Assembly (NCBI RefSeq): GCF_003585765.1
Contig: NZ_CP021235.1
Coordinates: 2,418,001-2,482,000, forward strand
From: Pontibacter actiniarum
GTDB lineage: Bacteria; Bacteroidota; Bacteroidia; Cytophagales; Hymenobacteraceae
Length of the DNA: 64,000 nucleotides
Direction of reading: 5' to 3'
Shown here piece by piece: positions 45,376 through 54,387 of this stretch. Each line of letters opens with the position of its first letter. Positions within the stretch are counted from its first letter, which is position 1. The position numbers were made by a program, and so were the translations under genes. Below the pieces are notes generated by a model. The model had not been told where the DNA came from and ran no database searches. It saw only the letters and a program-made list of their open reading frames with translations.

Positions 45376-45485
45376 CAGTCGTACCTTGGTTTCCACCCCG
45401 CTAGCTGCTGTACTGGAACCTTAGCCGGCATAACGGCTGCTAGTTCAGCAAATCCGTAAAAACATCGACAAACAACATCAAAACA

Positions 45486-45932
45486 ATGGAACAGAGTAGA
45501 AATGAGGAAAAGCCATTGGAGCCAGCCAAGGAGCAAAGCGCGACGCAGTTCTACCATGGCACAAAAGCCGACCTGAAGCCCGGGGACCTGATAGAACCCG
45601 GCTTTACGTCAAACTACGGTAAGAGAAAGAAAGCCTCCTACGTCTACCTGACCGCCACCATGGATGCCGCTGTTTGGGGCGCCGAACTTGCCTTGGGCGA
45701 AGGGCGCGGCAGAATATACATAGTTGAACCGACTGGCCTAATTGAAGACGATCCCAACTTAACGGATAAAAAGTACCCGGGCAACCCGACCAAGTCCTAC
45801 CGCTCCCGGGACCCGCTTCGGGTGTCTGGAGAAGTTAAGGATTGGCAGGGGCACTCTCCAGAACAGCTCCAGAGCATGAAGGAACACCTGGAGCATCTAA
45901 AGCAACTTGGTATCGAGGCAATCGAAGACTGA
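45486..45932 (+). CDS. arr: Rifampin ADP-ribosyltransferase (Arr)
   Basis: 148 residues of the Arr family, which ADP-ribosylates rifampin using NAD. The NAD site has FYHGTKADLKPGDLI with His24 and the YVYLTATMDAAVWGAELA stretch, with GRIYIVEPTG and DDPNLTDKKYPGNPTKSYRS after it. Length and order match the usual 140-residue enzyme. Arr genes are often integron cassettes, which agrees with the attC-like repeats around this gene. No nearby resistance genes other than the monooxygenase. Confidence 0.93.
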   Translation: MEQSRNEEKPLEPAKEQSATQFYHGTKADLKPGDLIEPGFTSNYGKRKKASYVYLTATMDAAVWGAELALGEGRGRIYIVEPTGLIEDDPNLTDKKYPGNPTKSYRSRDPLRVSGEVKDWQGHSPEQLQSMKEHLEHLKQLGIEAIED

Positions 45933-46104
45933 GCAAGAAGTGGCACGCAAGCTGGCACTCCGAGTAACTTCAACAACGCGCCATTGGTACTGAACAGAGC
46001 TTTGACGGGTAAAATATTAGTTTGACGTTAATCAGCTCACGCCAAGCTTTTTTAGGCGGATACGTGAGTGCTTCTAAAGCCACCAGTAGGCAACACCCCA
46101 AAAC

Positions 46105-46866
46105 ATGCAACCAGACTCTATCTACTATCAAATTAGAGAACCAGAAAGTACCCTTACAGATTTTGTAGAGAGCTTTTGGGTGCTCACCAACCGTTCGGAC
46201 AAAGCAAACAACATTGTCGTGCTGCCCGACGGAAGAGTAGACATCATGTTTTCCATGTCGCCCACCGAGCCTTTTCACGCTTCGCTGATAGGTATAGAAA
46301 GCAAAGCCGAACAGGTAGTTTTTCAGGCTCACACCACCATTTTTGCTGCAAGCCTTAAGTTGCCCGCAATCGAGTTTCTTTTTGATGCAGGCATTGCAGC
46401 CCTACTTGATTCGGCGAGGGTGCTGCCCGAAGGCTTTTGGAATATTCAGGCTGATGACCTGCTTGACTTCGATAGCTTCTGCGCCAAGCTGAATGGGCAG
46501 CTTTCCCAAGTGTTCTCCCCTGTTCAGCACGACCCCAGGAAGCAGAAACTCTTCCACCTGCTCTACGCCTCAAATGGAGCGCTGAGTGTTCAGGAGTTAT
46601 CTGACCGAGCCTGTTGGAGCAGCAGGCAGATCAACCGGTACTTTAACCAATACTTCGGCCTTTCTTTAAAAGCGTACTGCAACATCCTGCGCTTCCGGGC
46701 TTCCCTTCCTCAAATCAAAGAAGGCAAATTCTTTCCGGAGCGTGATTTCGCCGACCAGCCCCACTTCATCCGCGAAATCAAGAAATTCTCAGGCGTCTCA
46801 CCTAAAGAGCTAAGCCAAAACAAAAACGACCGATTTATTCAATTTTCCCTTCTTGGCCGGAAATAA
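46105..46866 (+). CDS. AraC-family regulator, DUF6597 type (second copy)
   Basis: 253 residues, like the gene at 38249: LPDGRVDIMFSMSP in the sensor, SRQINRYFNQYFGLSLKAY in the HTH, and the same HxxNKNDRFI ending. The copies are about as far apart in codons as separate acquisitions, and this one has higher GC. It is 32 bases upstream of the monooxygenase gene, which it probably controls. CCAGTAGGCAACACC lies just before it, like the ends of attC-like repeats. Confidence 0.88.
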   Translation: MQPDSIYYQIREPESTLTDFVESFWVLTNRSDKANNIVVLPDGRVDIMFSMSPTEPFHASLIGIESKAEQVVFQAHTTIFAASLKLPAIEFLFDAGIAALLDSARVLPEGFWNIQADDLLDFDSFCAKLNGQLSQVFSPVQHDPRKQKLFHLLYASNGALSVQELSDRACWSSRQINRYFNQYFGLSLKAYCNILRFRASLPQIKEGKFFPERDFADQPHFIREIKKFSGVSPKELSQNKNDRFIQFSLLGRK

Positions 46867-46898
46867 CTTTGCCTCATACTTATTCATAAAAGATTAAG

Positions 46899-48494
46899 AT
46901 GATGGAAAAAGAACAGAAAGCAATGGAGAACATTCCGGTTCTCGTCATAGGAGGCTCCTTGGTTGGTCTCTCTGCAGCAGTTTTTCTGGCTTGGCAAAAT
47001 GTGCCGGTTATAGTCATTGAAAAGCATAAAGGCAGCCATCCGCACCCAAGAGCCGTGGGTTACCCCGAGCGAACCATGGAGCTTTACCGGGCCGTGGGCA
47101 TCGAAAAATTCATCCCTCAGGTTTCCGGCGATTTCAAACTACGCAGGGCTAAAGTAGACAGCTTAGCCGGGCAAGTAGTTGAGGAAACAGACTGGACCCC
47201 ACCGCAAAAAGCAAGAGCAGCAGCGGAGGTAAAGGAATACTCCCCGGTGAAAGGAGCCGCCATTGCCCAGGATAATCTGGAGCCGGTACTACGAAAGCGA
47301 GCCGTAGAACTGGGAGCTAACTTAAGATTAGGCACGGAACTGCTCCGCTTTGAGCAGGACAACGATAGTGTTACTGCATTTGTCCGCGAAAGGGAAAGCG
47401 GCAAAACGGACGAAATCAGAGCACAGTATATGATTGCTGCCGATGGCAGTGCCAGCCCGGTGCGTGAAGCACTAAAGCTTAAAAGAAAAGGGCGGGGCTT
47501 GATGCACAGCGTACGAAGCGTTCTATTCCGGGCACCACTGGAGGAGTACCTGGAACAGGGAATCTCACAGTTTGAAATTGAACAGCCCGGGCTGAAGGCC
47601 TTCTTAACCACGTACCGCGACGGACGCTGGGTGTTGATGTTTACCGATGATGTGGAGCGGGATGAGAATGAAACGATGGAAGCCATCCAAAAGGCCATCG
47701 GCCGGACCGACCTCCCCATTGAGATCATTACCCACGGCCGCTGGGATTTGACAGCGTTGATTGCCGAAGAGTTTAAGGCAGGAAGGGTTTTTCTGGCCGG
47801 GGATGCCGCCCATACCCTCCCGCCAACGCGTGGTGGCTTCGGGGCTAACACCGGCATCCACGATGTGCACAACCTCGCCTGGAAGCTGGCAGCCGTGCTT
47901 TCGGGCAGCTCCACCCCCGGTTTGCTGGATACCTACCACTCCGAAAGGTGGCCCGTTGCCTGGAGCAGGTATCAGCAAACGTTTATCAGGCCCGACTATG
48001 CGAAGCATGCCAAAGCCGAAGACTTAGAGGGAGTAGAAATGCACGACAATGTGAGTATGGAGTTGGGGCAGCTATACCGATCCGAGGCTGTACTGGGCGT
48101 AAGTGAAGAACTACCCGAGGCTGCACGGCCCGACGAGTGGAATGGCCAGCCCGGCACCCGTGCGCCGCACCTGTGGGTAGAGTAGAACGGCAAAAACATC
48201 TCTTCCCTTGATCTGCTGCAGAAAGAATGGGTGGTACTAACCGAAAACTCCGCTTGGTATGAAGCAGCAGAAAAGGTAAACGCTAAAGTGAACTGCCAGC
48301 TACGCGTTGTGCGGGTAGGCAAAGACGTGAAAGTAGATGATGTAGCAACCTGGCGAAAGAGCTTTGGCCTTGGTGCCACGGGCGCCACTTTAATTCGCCC
48401 TGATGGTTATGTAGCGTGGCGCGCCGCAGCTATTTCCGACAAGCCGGAGCAGGATCTATTCCACGCTTTGTCCAAAGTTTCGTTCGCCAGATAG
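46899..48494 (+). pseudogene. FAD-dependent monooxygenase with in-frame TAG
   Basis: 532-codon frame with one stop, TAG at 48183-48185 after HLWVE. Before it: FAD-binding VLVIGGSLVGLSAAVFLAW, the DG-type ADGSASPVREALKL, and GDAAHTLPPTRGGFGANTGI. After it the frame continues with SLDLLQKEWVVLTENSAWY and GATLIRPDGYVAWRA, the normal C-terminal thioredoxin-like part of PheA/TfdB-type hydroxylases. TAG could come from CAG or a similar codon. A 428-residue product keeps the FAD and substrate domains and might still work. Aromatic hydroxylation or drug modification (e.g. rifamycin) are possible roles. Confidence 0.8.
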
Positions 48495-48553
48495 CTTAAA
48501 AGGTAAAGAAAAAGAAAGTCGGGTAGCTAAAGGCGTCGTTAGGATTTTGGCTG

Positions 48554-48598
48554 TGCCTCCGGCCACCTGGGCAACACAAACCCGGATGGCCGGAGGCA
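48554..48598. terminator. Bidirectional hairpin after monooxygenase
   Basis: TGCCTCCGGCCA (48554-48565) pairs with TGGCCGGAGGCA (48587-48598); inner bases also pair in part. It lies between converging genes. Confidence 0.65.
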
Positions 48599-48616
48599 TT
48601 TCTTTAGCTAACCTCC

Positions 48617-49168
48617 TTACTGCGGAAGCTCCTCCACCAGTTTCTGCACGCCCTCGCTGATCCGCTTGCGAACTTTGGCGCTGTTATCGTCCGGCAACAC
48701 TCCTTCGGCGGCCCCTTGCCACACCAACTCATTTTGGGCGTTGTCAACCAGGTGCATCGACAGCGTCCCCTGCTGATAGCGGCCGACCTCCACCTCACGA
48801 GTTTGCCAGCTGTAGCGGCGCTGCCCCATGTAATACGGAGGGTCAGTCAGGATGCTGGTTTCCCGGGTCTGCACTTTCTCAGCCACTACCACCCCCAGGT
48901 TTATTTTCAGGTCCGGGTTTGAAGAGCTGCGGGAAAGGCCGCGCTGCTCCAACCGCTGTGTAATCTCCTGCTTCAGGAACTCGAGCTGCTCAGAGTAAGG
49001 CTGCAGGGCATCGCCACTGGCGTCTATATCGTAGAAGTCAAAAGTTTTGTACTCGGACAGGTGAAAACCCGGCGCGGCATCCGTCTCCAGCACTCGCGTA
49101 GGAGAACAGGAAGCCACGACTGCCAGCAGGAGGCAAAGTAGGAAACAAAGCTTTGTCATTTGTTGCAT
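48617..49168 (-). CDS. DUF4136-type lipoprotein
   Basis: 183 residues. Signal MTKLCFLLCLLLAVVASCSP ends in a lipobox. The mature region (LSEYKTFDFYDIDASG, ITQRLEQRGLSRSSSNPDLKINLGV, QQGTLSMHLVDNAQNELVWQG, AEGVLPD) is the DUF4136 pattern found in Bacteroidota lipoproteins that sit in the outer membrane. The start may be MQQMTK or three codons later. Function of the family is unknown. Confidence 0.9.
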   Translation of the reverse strand: MQQMTKLCFLLCLLLAVVASCSPTRVLETDAAPGFHLSEYKTFDFYDIDASGDALQPYSEQLEFLKQEITQRLEQRGLSRSSSNPDLKINLGVVVAEKVQTRETSILTDPPYYMGQRRYSWQTREVEVGRYQQGTLSMHLVDNAQNELVWQGAAEGVLPDDNSAKVRKRISEGVQKLVEELPQ

Positions 49169-49498
49169 TACAGCACAGTTTACGCATTAGGAAACACTCT
49201 CTATACGGGCACAGTGTCCAAGCGTTAGCGTTCGGCAGGCGTTGCCAATCAAGCACGCTGTGTAAAAAAACACCCGGAAACACATCAGTACGCTGGGTGC
49301 AAACACTAAACATATAGTATTAATTAACAACAACTTACAGTTCATCAAGTAAAGAATAGCGACCCTTTTATTTTATCAGGCTTACCAACCATTACTCAAT
49401 AGTTACAATAAATCGCCTGTTTCTAAAAGCGTTTCATTAATTTTAGACCTCATTCCATACATCTATTGCTGAACCAAAAGTACGTTATACACGCAACC
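49169..49498. other. Intergenic region upstream of stressosome operon
   Basis: 330 bases, AT-rich near the rsbR start. No gene or strong repeat visible. The operon promoter should be here; I cannot fix a -33/-7 pair with confidence. Confidence 0.5.
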
Positions 49499-50371
49499 AT
49501 GAACAATACTGCGCAACTGTTACAGAACAACAAGAAAAGAATCCTGGAAACCTGGATGCAGAACCAACTAGCTGACGAGGCTCTGCGCGATGATCTTATC
49601 TCAAATGAGGAGCTTCGCCGCCAGTCAGAGGACCTGCTAAGTGGTTTGGCTTCTGCAACAGCCACCGGGAATACAGAAAATATTTATGCCCCCGAGTATG
49701 AGTCCGTTGTTGAGATTCTTTCCGACATCTCTATTACCCGGGCGCGCCAGGGCTTCAGCCCACGCGAAACAGGCATGTATGTGCTGAGCCTGAAGCGTGC
49801 CATCAGCAGTGTGATGGAAGAGAAAATGGCCGACCAGCCGGAGCAGCTTTACAAGGAGCTGAATACCTTGCACGGCCTGCTCGACAACCTGAGCATGATC
49901 ACGTTCGATACCTTCATCAAAGGCCGCGAAGAAGTTATTCTGCGCCAGAACGACGAGATAAACGAAATCTCCACGCCGGTTATACGTGTGTGGGAGGGTA
50001 TCCTGGCCCTGCCGATCATCGGCACGCTGGACAGCGCCCGCACCCAGGTGGTAATGGAAAACCTGCTGCAGGAAATCGTAAACACAGGCAGCAGCATCGC
50101 CATACTTGATATCTCCGGTGTTCCGGCGGTAGACTCACTGGTGGCACAACACCTGATCAAGACCGTTAGCGCCACGCGCCTAATGGGTGCTGAGTGTATT
50201 ATCAGCGGTATACGCGCCGAAATCGCTCAGACGATCGTGCACCTGGGTATCGACCTGTCTAACATCAACACAAAAGCTACGCTGGCCAGCGCACTGCAGG
50301 TTGCCTTCAGCATGCGTGGCGTGGAAGTAAGAAAAACAAACAAAGGCTCTGCGCTTAGCCTGTTGAAATAG
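49499..50371 (+). CDS. rsbR: RsbR-type stressosome protein
   Basis: 290 residues from MNNTAQLLQNNKKRILETW. Residues 1-140 are the RsbRD N-terminal helical domain, which senses an unknown signal; residues 157-275 are a STAS domain with ILDISGVPAVDSLVAQHLI and GIRAEIAQTIVHLG, where Ser213 or Thr245 sit in the region phosphorylated in RsbR. The gene opens a five-gene run with RsbS, RsbT, phosphatase and kinase. Together RsbR and RsbS form the large stressosome that holds RsbT until stress. Confidence 0.92.
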   Translation: MNNTAQLLQNNKKRILETWMQNQLADEALRDDLISNEELRRQSEDLLSGLASATATGNTENIYAPEYESVVEILSDISITRARQGFSPRETGMYVLSLKRAISSVMEEKMADQPEQLYKELNTLHGLLDNLSMITFDTFIKGREEVILRQNDEINEISTPVIRVWEGILALPIIGTLDSARTQVVMENLLQEIVNTGSSIAILDISGVPAVDSLVAQHLIKTVSATRLMGAECIISGIRAEIAQTIVHLGIDLSNINTKATLASALQVAFSMRGVEVRKTNKGSALSLLK

Positions 50372-50386
50372 CATACGATCATACCA

Positions 50387-50797
50387 ATGGATAGAATTCC
50401 GATTCTGAAAATGGGCCCCTACCTGCTTGTAACCATACAAGTGGACCTATATGACAGGCTGGCCCTAACTCTGGAGAACGACCTGATAAGCATGGTGAGC
50501 AAGACCGGCGCCCGCGGCGTGCTCATTGATATCTCTGCGGTAAGCATCGTAGACTCTTTTATGGGGCGCATCTTAGGTAACATTGCCTCCATGTCACGGA
50601 TTATGGATGCTGAGACCGTTGTAGTAGGCATGCAGCCAGCCGTGGCCATCACGCTGGTAGAGCTGGGCCTTACCCTGCAGGGGGTATACACTGCCCTGGA
50701 TGTGGAGAAGGGCATGGAGCTACTGCAAAATAAAATCGGCATTATAGAAAATCCCGAAGACGAAGACGAGGAGGTGCCGAATGATGATATTGACTAA
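50387..50797 (+). CDS. rsbS: RsbS-type STAS protein
   Basis: 136 residues, a lone STAS domain (MDRIPILKMGPYLLVTIQVD). Ser57 in DISAVSIVDSFMGRIL corresponds to the phosphorylated serine of RsbS. An acidic tail (NPEDEDEEVPNDD) is longer than usual. It is 16 bases after rsbR and overlaps rsbT by 17 bases, so subunit ratios are likely coupled. RsbS binds RsbT in the unstressed state. Confidence 0.93.
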   Translation: MDRIPILKMGPYLLVTIQVDLYDRLALTLENDLISMVSKTGARGVLIDISAVSIVDSFMGRILGNIASMSRIMDAETVVVGMQPAVAITLVELGLTLQGVYTALDVEKGMELLQNKIGIIENPEDEDEEVPNDDID

Positions 50798-51194
50798 AGA
50801 CGCGATGCAAATCGTGCGCGAGCAGGATGTAGTGCCTTTCCGAAACAGAGTAAAAGAACTTGCCACCAAAATAGGGATGAGCCTGGTGAACCAGACCAAA
50901 CTGATTACGGCGGCAAGCGAGCTGGTGCGCAACATGCTCAAGTACGCCAACGGCGGCAAAGTTTTGCTCGAAATTATCAGCAAAAATGCTCAAACTGGCG
51001 TAAGGTTAACATTTGTGGACGAAGGCCCTGGCATTGCCGATGTGCAACAGGCCATGCGCGACGGCTTCTCGACGGGCAAGAGCCTGGGCCTGGGGCTGCC
51101 GGGCACCAAACGCCTGGTTAACGAGTTTGACATAAAGAGCAAGCTCGGCGAAGGCACCACTGTTACGATTACGCACTGGAAGAATGGTCGTTAA
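50781..51194 (+). CDS. rsbT: RsbT-type switch kinase
   Basis: 137 residues of GHKL kinase fold: ASELVRNMLKYANGGK holds the N-box Asn, VDEGPGIADV the G1 box, and KSLGLGLPGTKRLV the G2 box. RsbT phosphorylates RsbS and RsbR and is then freed to act on a downstream phosphatase. It starts inside rsbS and overlaps the next gene by 11 bases, as in a tight operon. Confidence 0.93.
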   Translation: MMILTKDAMQIVREQDVVPFRNRVKELATKIGMSLVNQTKLITAASELVRNMLKYANGGKVLLEIISKNAQTGVRLTFVDEGPGIADVQQAMRDGFSTGKSLGLGLPGTKRLVNEFDIKSKLGEGTTVTITHWKNGR

Positions 51195-52212
51195 CCAACA
51201 TACGCTTTTTTCAATACCCGACAAATCTTACGCTAGCATTGCCAAGCGGGAGATTCGCCAAATGGCAGAAGAGGCAGGCTTTACCGCTGCTGAGGCAGGC
51301 AGGCTGAACATTGTGGTGTCCGAAATGACATCTAACCTGGCCAAGCACGCAGCCGACGGCGGGGAACTGCTGGTGCGCTCGCTCGGCCACGGCATAGAGG
51401 TGATCTGCCTCGATAACGGCCCCGGCATGGTTGATTCCCTCCGGATGCTGGAGGACGGCGTGTCCACCTACGGCTCGGCCGGCGAGGGCCTGGGCGCCAT
51501 CAAAAGGCAGTCGGATGTGTTTGACCTGTACTCTCAGCCAGGCATGGGCACGGTGATTGTCTCGCAGGTGCACCGGGCGGCCAAACCTGCCCTGGCCCCA
51601 AACGCTGGCAGCCACAACATTGGGTTTGTCATGGTGCCTAAGCCCAACGAGACGCTCTGCGGCGATGGCCTGTGTGTTGTAGAGAAAGGTGCAGAAGTAT
51701 ACCTGCTCGCGATGGACGGGCTGGGCCACGGTGCCAACGCGCACGAGGCGGCACAGGCGGCGGTACAGGCCTATGCCTCTGCCCTCCCCCAGCACCCCTC
51801 CGACATGCTCCGCAACATTCACCAGCAGATCAGGCGTACCCGCGGCGCCGTGGGCATGGTGGTAAATGTCAGCGGCAACAGCCATAAGATATCTTACTGC
51901 GGCATTGGCAACATCGCTGGCAAGCTTTACTCATCAGACCTGTCGGCGGCCGGTTCAGGCTATAAGAACATCATCTCCTATAACGGTATTATCGGCCACA
52001 ACATCCCCGGCTCTCTCAATAACCAGCAGTTAGACTGGGGCCGAAACAAAACACTCATACTTCACTCTGATGGTTTGAAGTCTCGGTGGGACCTGGCAAA
52101 GTACCCGAACCTGAGCAGGCACCTGGCCACCACCATCGCCGCGGTCCTGTACAAGGAGCACAGGCGCCACACCGACGACACCCTGGTTTTAGTGTTAAAG
52201 AGCAAAGTATAA
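51184..52212 (+). CDS. Fused RsbT-like ATPase and PP2C phosphatase
   Basis: 342 residues. Residues 1-130 are another GHKL anti-sigma-like domain (LNIVVSEMTSNLAKHAADGG, VICLDNGPGMVD, GLGAIKRQSDVF), and residues 145-340 a SpoIIE/RsbX-type PP2C phosphatase (LLAMDGLGHGANAHEAAQ with metal Asp178, and ILHSDGLKSRWD). RsbX dephosphorylates stressosome proteins and is normally a single domain. The fused ATPase may link kinase and phosphatase action. It abuts the histidine kinase gene with four bases between. Confidence 0.9.
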   Translation: MVVNQHTLFSIPDKSYASIAKREIRQMAEEAGFTAAEAGRLNIVVSEMTSNLAKHAADGGELLVRSLGHGIEVICLDNGPGMVDSLRMLEDGVSTYGSAGEGLGAIKRQSDVFDLYSQPGMGTVIVSQVHRAAKPALAPNAGSHNIGFVMVPKPNETLCGDGLCVVEKGAEVYLLAMDGLGHGANAHEAAQAAVQAYASALPQHPSDMLRNIHQQIRRTRGAVGMVVNVSGNSHKISYCGIGNIAGKLYSSDLSAAGSGYKNIISYNGIIGHNIPGSLNNQQLDWGRNKTLILHSDGLKSRWDLAKYPNLSRHLATTIAAVLYKEHRRHTDDTLVLVLKSKV

Positions 52213-52216
52213 GCTG

Positions 52217-53572
52217 ATGTCCCGGAGCATACTTAAGATAGAAATCAACAATGAACTGGATGTAGTACTGGCTTACAAGCGCGCCATGCAGCTCTCGGAG
52301 CGGCTAAGCATGCTGCAGGCCAACCAGACGAAATTCGCCACGGCCGTGTCAGAGATCTGCCGCAACGTGGTGGAGTACGTGGGGAACGGCTCTATCCGGT
52401 TCAGCCTTGTTGAGCAGGCGGGAGCCAACTATCTGGAGGCGCAGGTAACCGACCGAGGCCGCGGCATAGGCAACCTCGATGACCTGCTGGCGAACCGCAA
52501 CACCTATAACCGCAGTGGCAGAGGAGTGGGCATCCTGAACTCCAAAAAACTGGTAGACCAGTTCAGCATTGAGAGCGCCTTTGAGAAAGGGACAAAAGTA
52601 ACGCTGCGCAAAAAGCTTCCAACCCAAGCGCCGGGCCTCACCAAGGCCATGCTGGAAAAATGGATGGCAGAGTTTGAGATGGAAACCGACGTATCGCCCT
52701 ACGCGGAAATAAAGAAGCAGAACATGCAGCTGCTGGAGGTGCTGGAACAGCTGCGGATACGCAACCTGGAGGCAGAGCAGCAGTTGCAGGAAATCCGGAA
52801 GCTAAACGCCCAGTTGCAACTGTCTAACCAGGAGATTAACCAACTGCTCGAGGACCGGGACAAGAAGAACCTGATGCTACAAGAGGTAAACCAGTACCTG
52901 GATGCCTTCGCCCACACGGTATCGCATGACCTGCGTGCGCCGCTGCAGAACATAAACGGTGTTACGGGCGCCCTGGAGTCCATGCTGGAGGCAGGCAATG
53001 CATCCGAGGCAAACAACATCCTCCCGCTGCTCCGGCAGCAAACCCAGAAGATGGACCGCCTGATAACGGGCATCCTGGCCTACTCCCTGGCCGGGCACCA
53101 CAACATCCAGAAGTCCGTGGTGGACCTGCACCAGCTCCTGAACCAGATTATCACGTCCATCAGGGTGCCGGATAGCTTCGGCCTGCATGTGCAGCAGGGT
53201 TTCCCTGTGTTATACACGCAGGAGATTTACCTTTACCAGGTGTTCAGCAACATCATCGGCAACGCCATAAAATACCACGACAAGCCTGAGCAAGCCGAAA
53301 TAACCATCAGCTGGAAGGCAGAGCAGGAGTGGCTTTCCTTTTCCGTTGAAGACAACGGGCCGGGCATCCCCGAGGAGATGCAGCAGCAGATATTTAACAT
53401 GTATGAATTGGGTAACTCCTTCACCCGCCCAGACAGCACGGGCCTGGGCCTGTCTATTGTCCGGAAGATACTGGAGGAGAAGGGCGGCCGGATCTGGGTC
53501 GAGTCTGAGGGGCGTGGCAGCCGCTTTGTTTTTACATGGCCGGCCAGCGAGCTCGTACAGGAAGACTCATAA
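52217..53572 (+). CDS. Histidine kinase with extra N-terminal ATPase domain
   Basis: 451 residues. Residues 35-130 are an RsbT-like GHKL domain (VSEICRNVVEYVGNGSIRF, VTDRGRGIGNLDD, SGRGVGILNSKKLVD). Residues 165-225 are coiled coil. Then comes a standard kinase: H237 in FAHTVSHDLRAPLQNI, N-box FSNIIGNAIKYHD and G boxes VEDNGPGIPEE and STGLGLSIVRK. So one polypeptide carries two ATP-binding folds. No transmembrane or periplasmic sensor is seen, so input likely comes through the operon proteins. Confidence 0.92.
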   Translation: MSRSILKIEINNELDVVLAYKRAMQLSERLSMLQANQTKFATAVSEICRNVVEYVGNGSIRFSLVEQAGANYLEAQVTDRGRGIGNLDDLLANRNTYNRSGRGVGILNSKKLVDQFSIESAFEKGTKVTLRKKLPTQAPGLTKAMLEKWMAEFEMETDVSPYAEIKKQNMQLLEVLEQLRIRNLEAEQQLQEIRKLNAQLQLSNQEINQLLEDRDKKNLMLQEVNQYLDAFAHTVSHDLRAPLQNINGVTGALESMLEAGNASEANNILPLLRQQTQKMDRLITGILAYSLAGHHNIQKSVVDLHQLLNQIITSIRVPDSFGLHVQQGFPVLYTQEIYLYQVFSNIIGNAIKYHDKPEQAEITISWKAEQEWLSFSVEDNGPGIPEEMQQQIFNMYELGNSFTRPDSTGLGLSIVRKILEEKGGRIWVESEGRGSRFVFTWPASELVQEDS

Positions 53573-53606
53573 AAAAAGGCGCTACCTATATGCAGCGCCT
53601 TTTTTT
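53571..53606. terminator. Bidirectional terminator after kinase
   Basis: AAAAAAAGGCGCT (53571-53583) and its complement (53594-53606) around a 10-base loop. It overlaps the stop of the response regulator on the other strand. Confidence 0.9.
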
Positions 53607-54054
53607 ATATTCTTGATTTGAAGAACTCATTGATAATTTCCCGCACCTCATACTTGGTTAGGGCTTTGGAGTAGTGCTTTTTAACCTTGCTGTAGCCCTT
53701 CAGCCGCTCCAGGTCGTAGAAACTGGCCGAGGAGGTGAGCATCAGTATAATCACCGGGTTAGACTCGTCCAGGTTTCTTTTCTGGTACTCATCCAGGAAA
53801 GAGAACCCGTCCATCACCGGCATTTTGATATCCAGCAGAATCAGGTCCGGGCGCTGAAAGGCAGGGTCTGGAGCTGCGCCATATGCCTTGCTCATATACT
53901 CAATGGCCTCCTGGCCGTTTTTCAGCACCTTGTACGACTTGGCAATTTGCATCTCCCGCATTAACCTCTCATTCAAATAGTTGGTCGTATCGTCATCATC
54001 AACCAACAGCACCAGATCCAACGGATAATTGTAAGGGGTAATTAATGCATCCAT
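53605..54054 (-). CDS. Single-domain response regulator
   Basis: 149 residues: VLLVDDDDTTNYLNERL holds the acidic pocket, Asp75 in DLILLDIKMPVMDG is the phosphorylation site, and MLTSSASFYDL with SKALTKYEV give the Thr/Ser and Lys. There is no output domain, only a short tail. It lies tail to tail with the histidine kinase, suggesting a phosphorelay pair or a partner that docks on another protein. Confidence 0.92.
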   Translation of the reverse strand: MDALITPYNYPLDLVLLVDDDDTTNYLNERLMREMQIAKSYKVLKNGQEAIEYMSKAYGAAPDPAFQRPDLILLDIKMPVMDGFSFLDEYQKRNLDESNPVIILMLTSSASFYDLERLKGYSKVKKHYSKALTKYEVREIINEFFKSRI

Positions 54055-54387
54055 CTTTGCAGCTTAGTAACATAGCTTACCCGAGGGCCGAACACCCGCA
54101 GCAAAAGCTTGTTTTGTTTAACATTGCGAATATCGGAATAAGCAACACTAAATCAAATCTCTTTTCAGGTAAAGGCGAAGTTTCAGAAGATGAGCGGGTT
54201 TTAGGGCTCTTTTTTTCACTCCCCTACTAGTTTACAAACCTCACCGCTGCACAAACGGAAGATTCCTTTCGCTGTGCCCGCCGGGCGTGGGCTTGCCGCT
54301 TAAAGCCGCCTATATCCTTTTGTCCCTTTTCTGAGTATTAAACGGGTAGTGCCACCTGTGGCTAAACCTTTAACCAAGCATAACACT
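54055..54387. other. Intergenic region without gene
   Basis: 333 bases between the regulator start and the small gene at 54388. The frame at 54045-54230 is not convincing. Promoters for both flanking genes should lie here. Confidence 0.5.
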
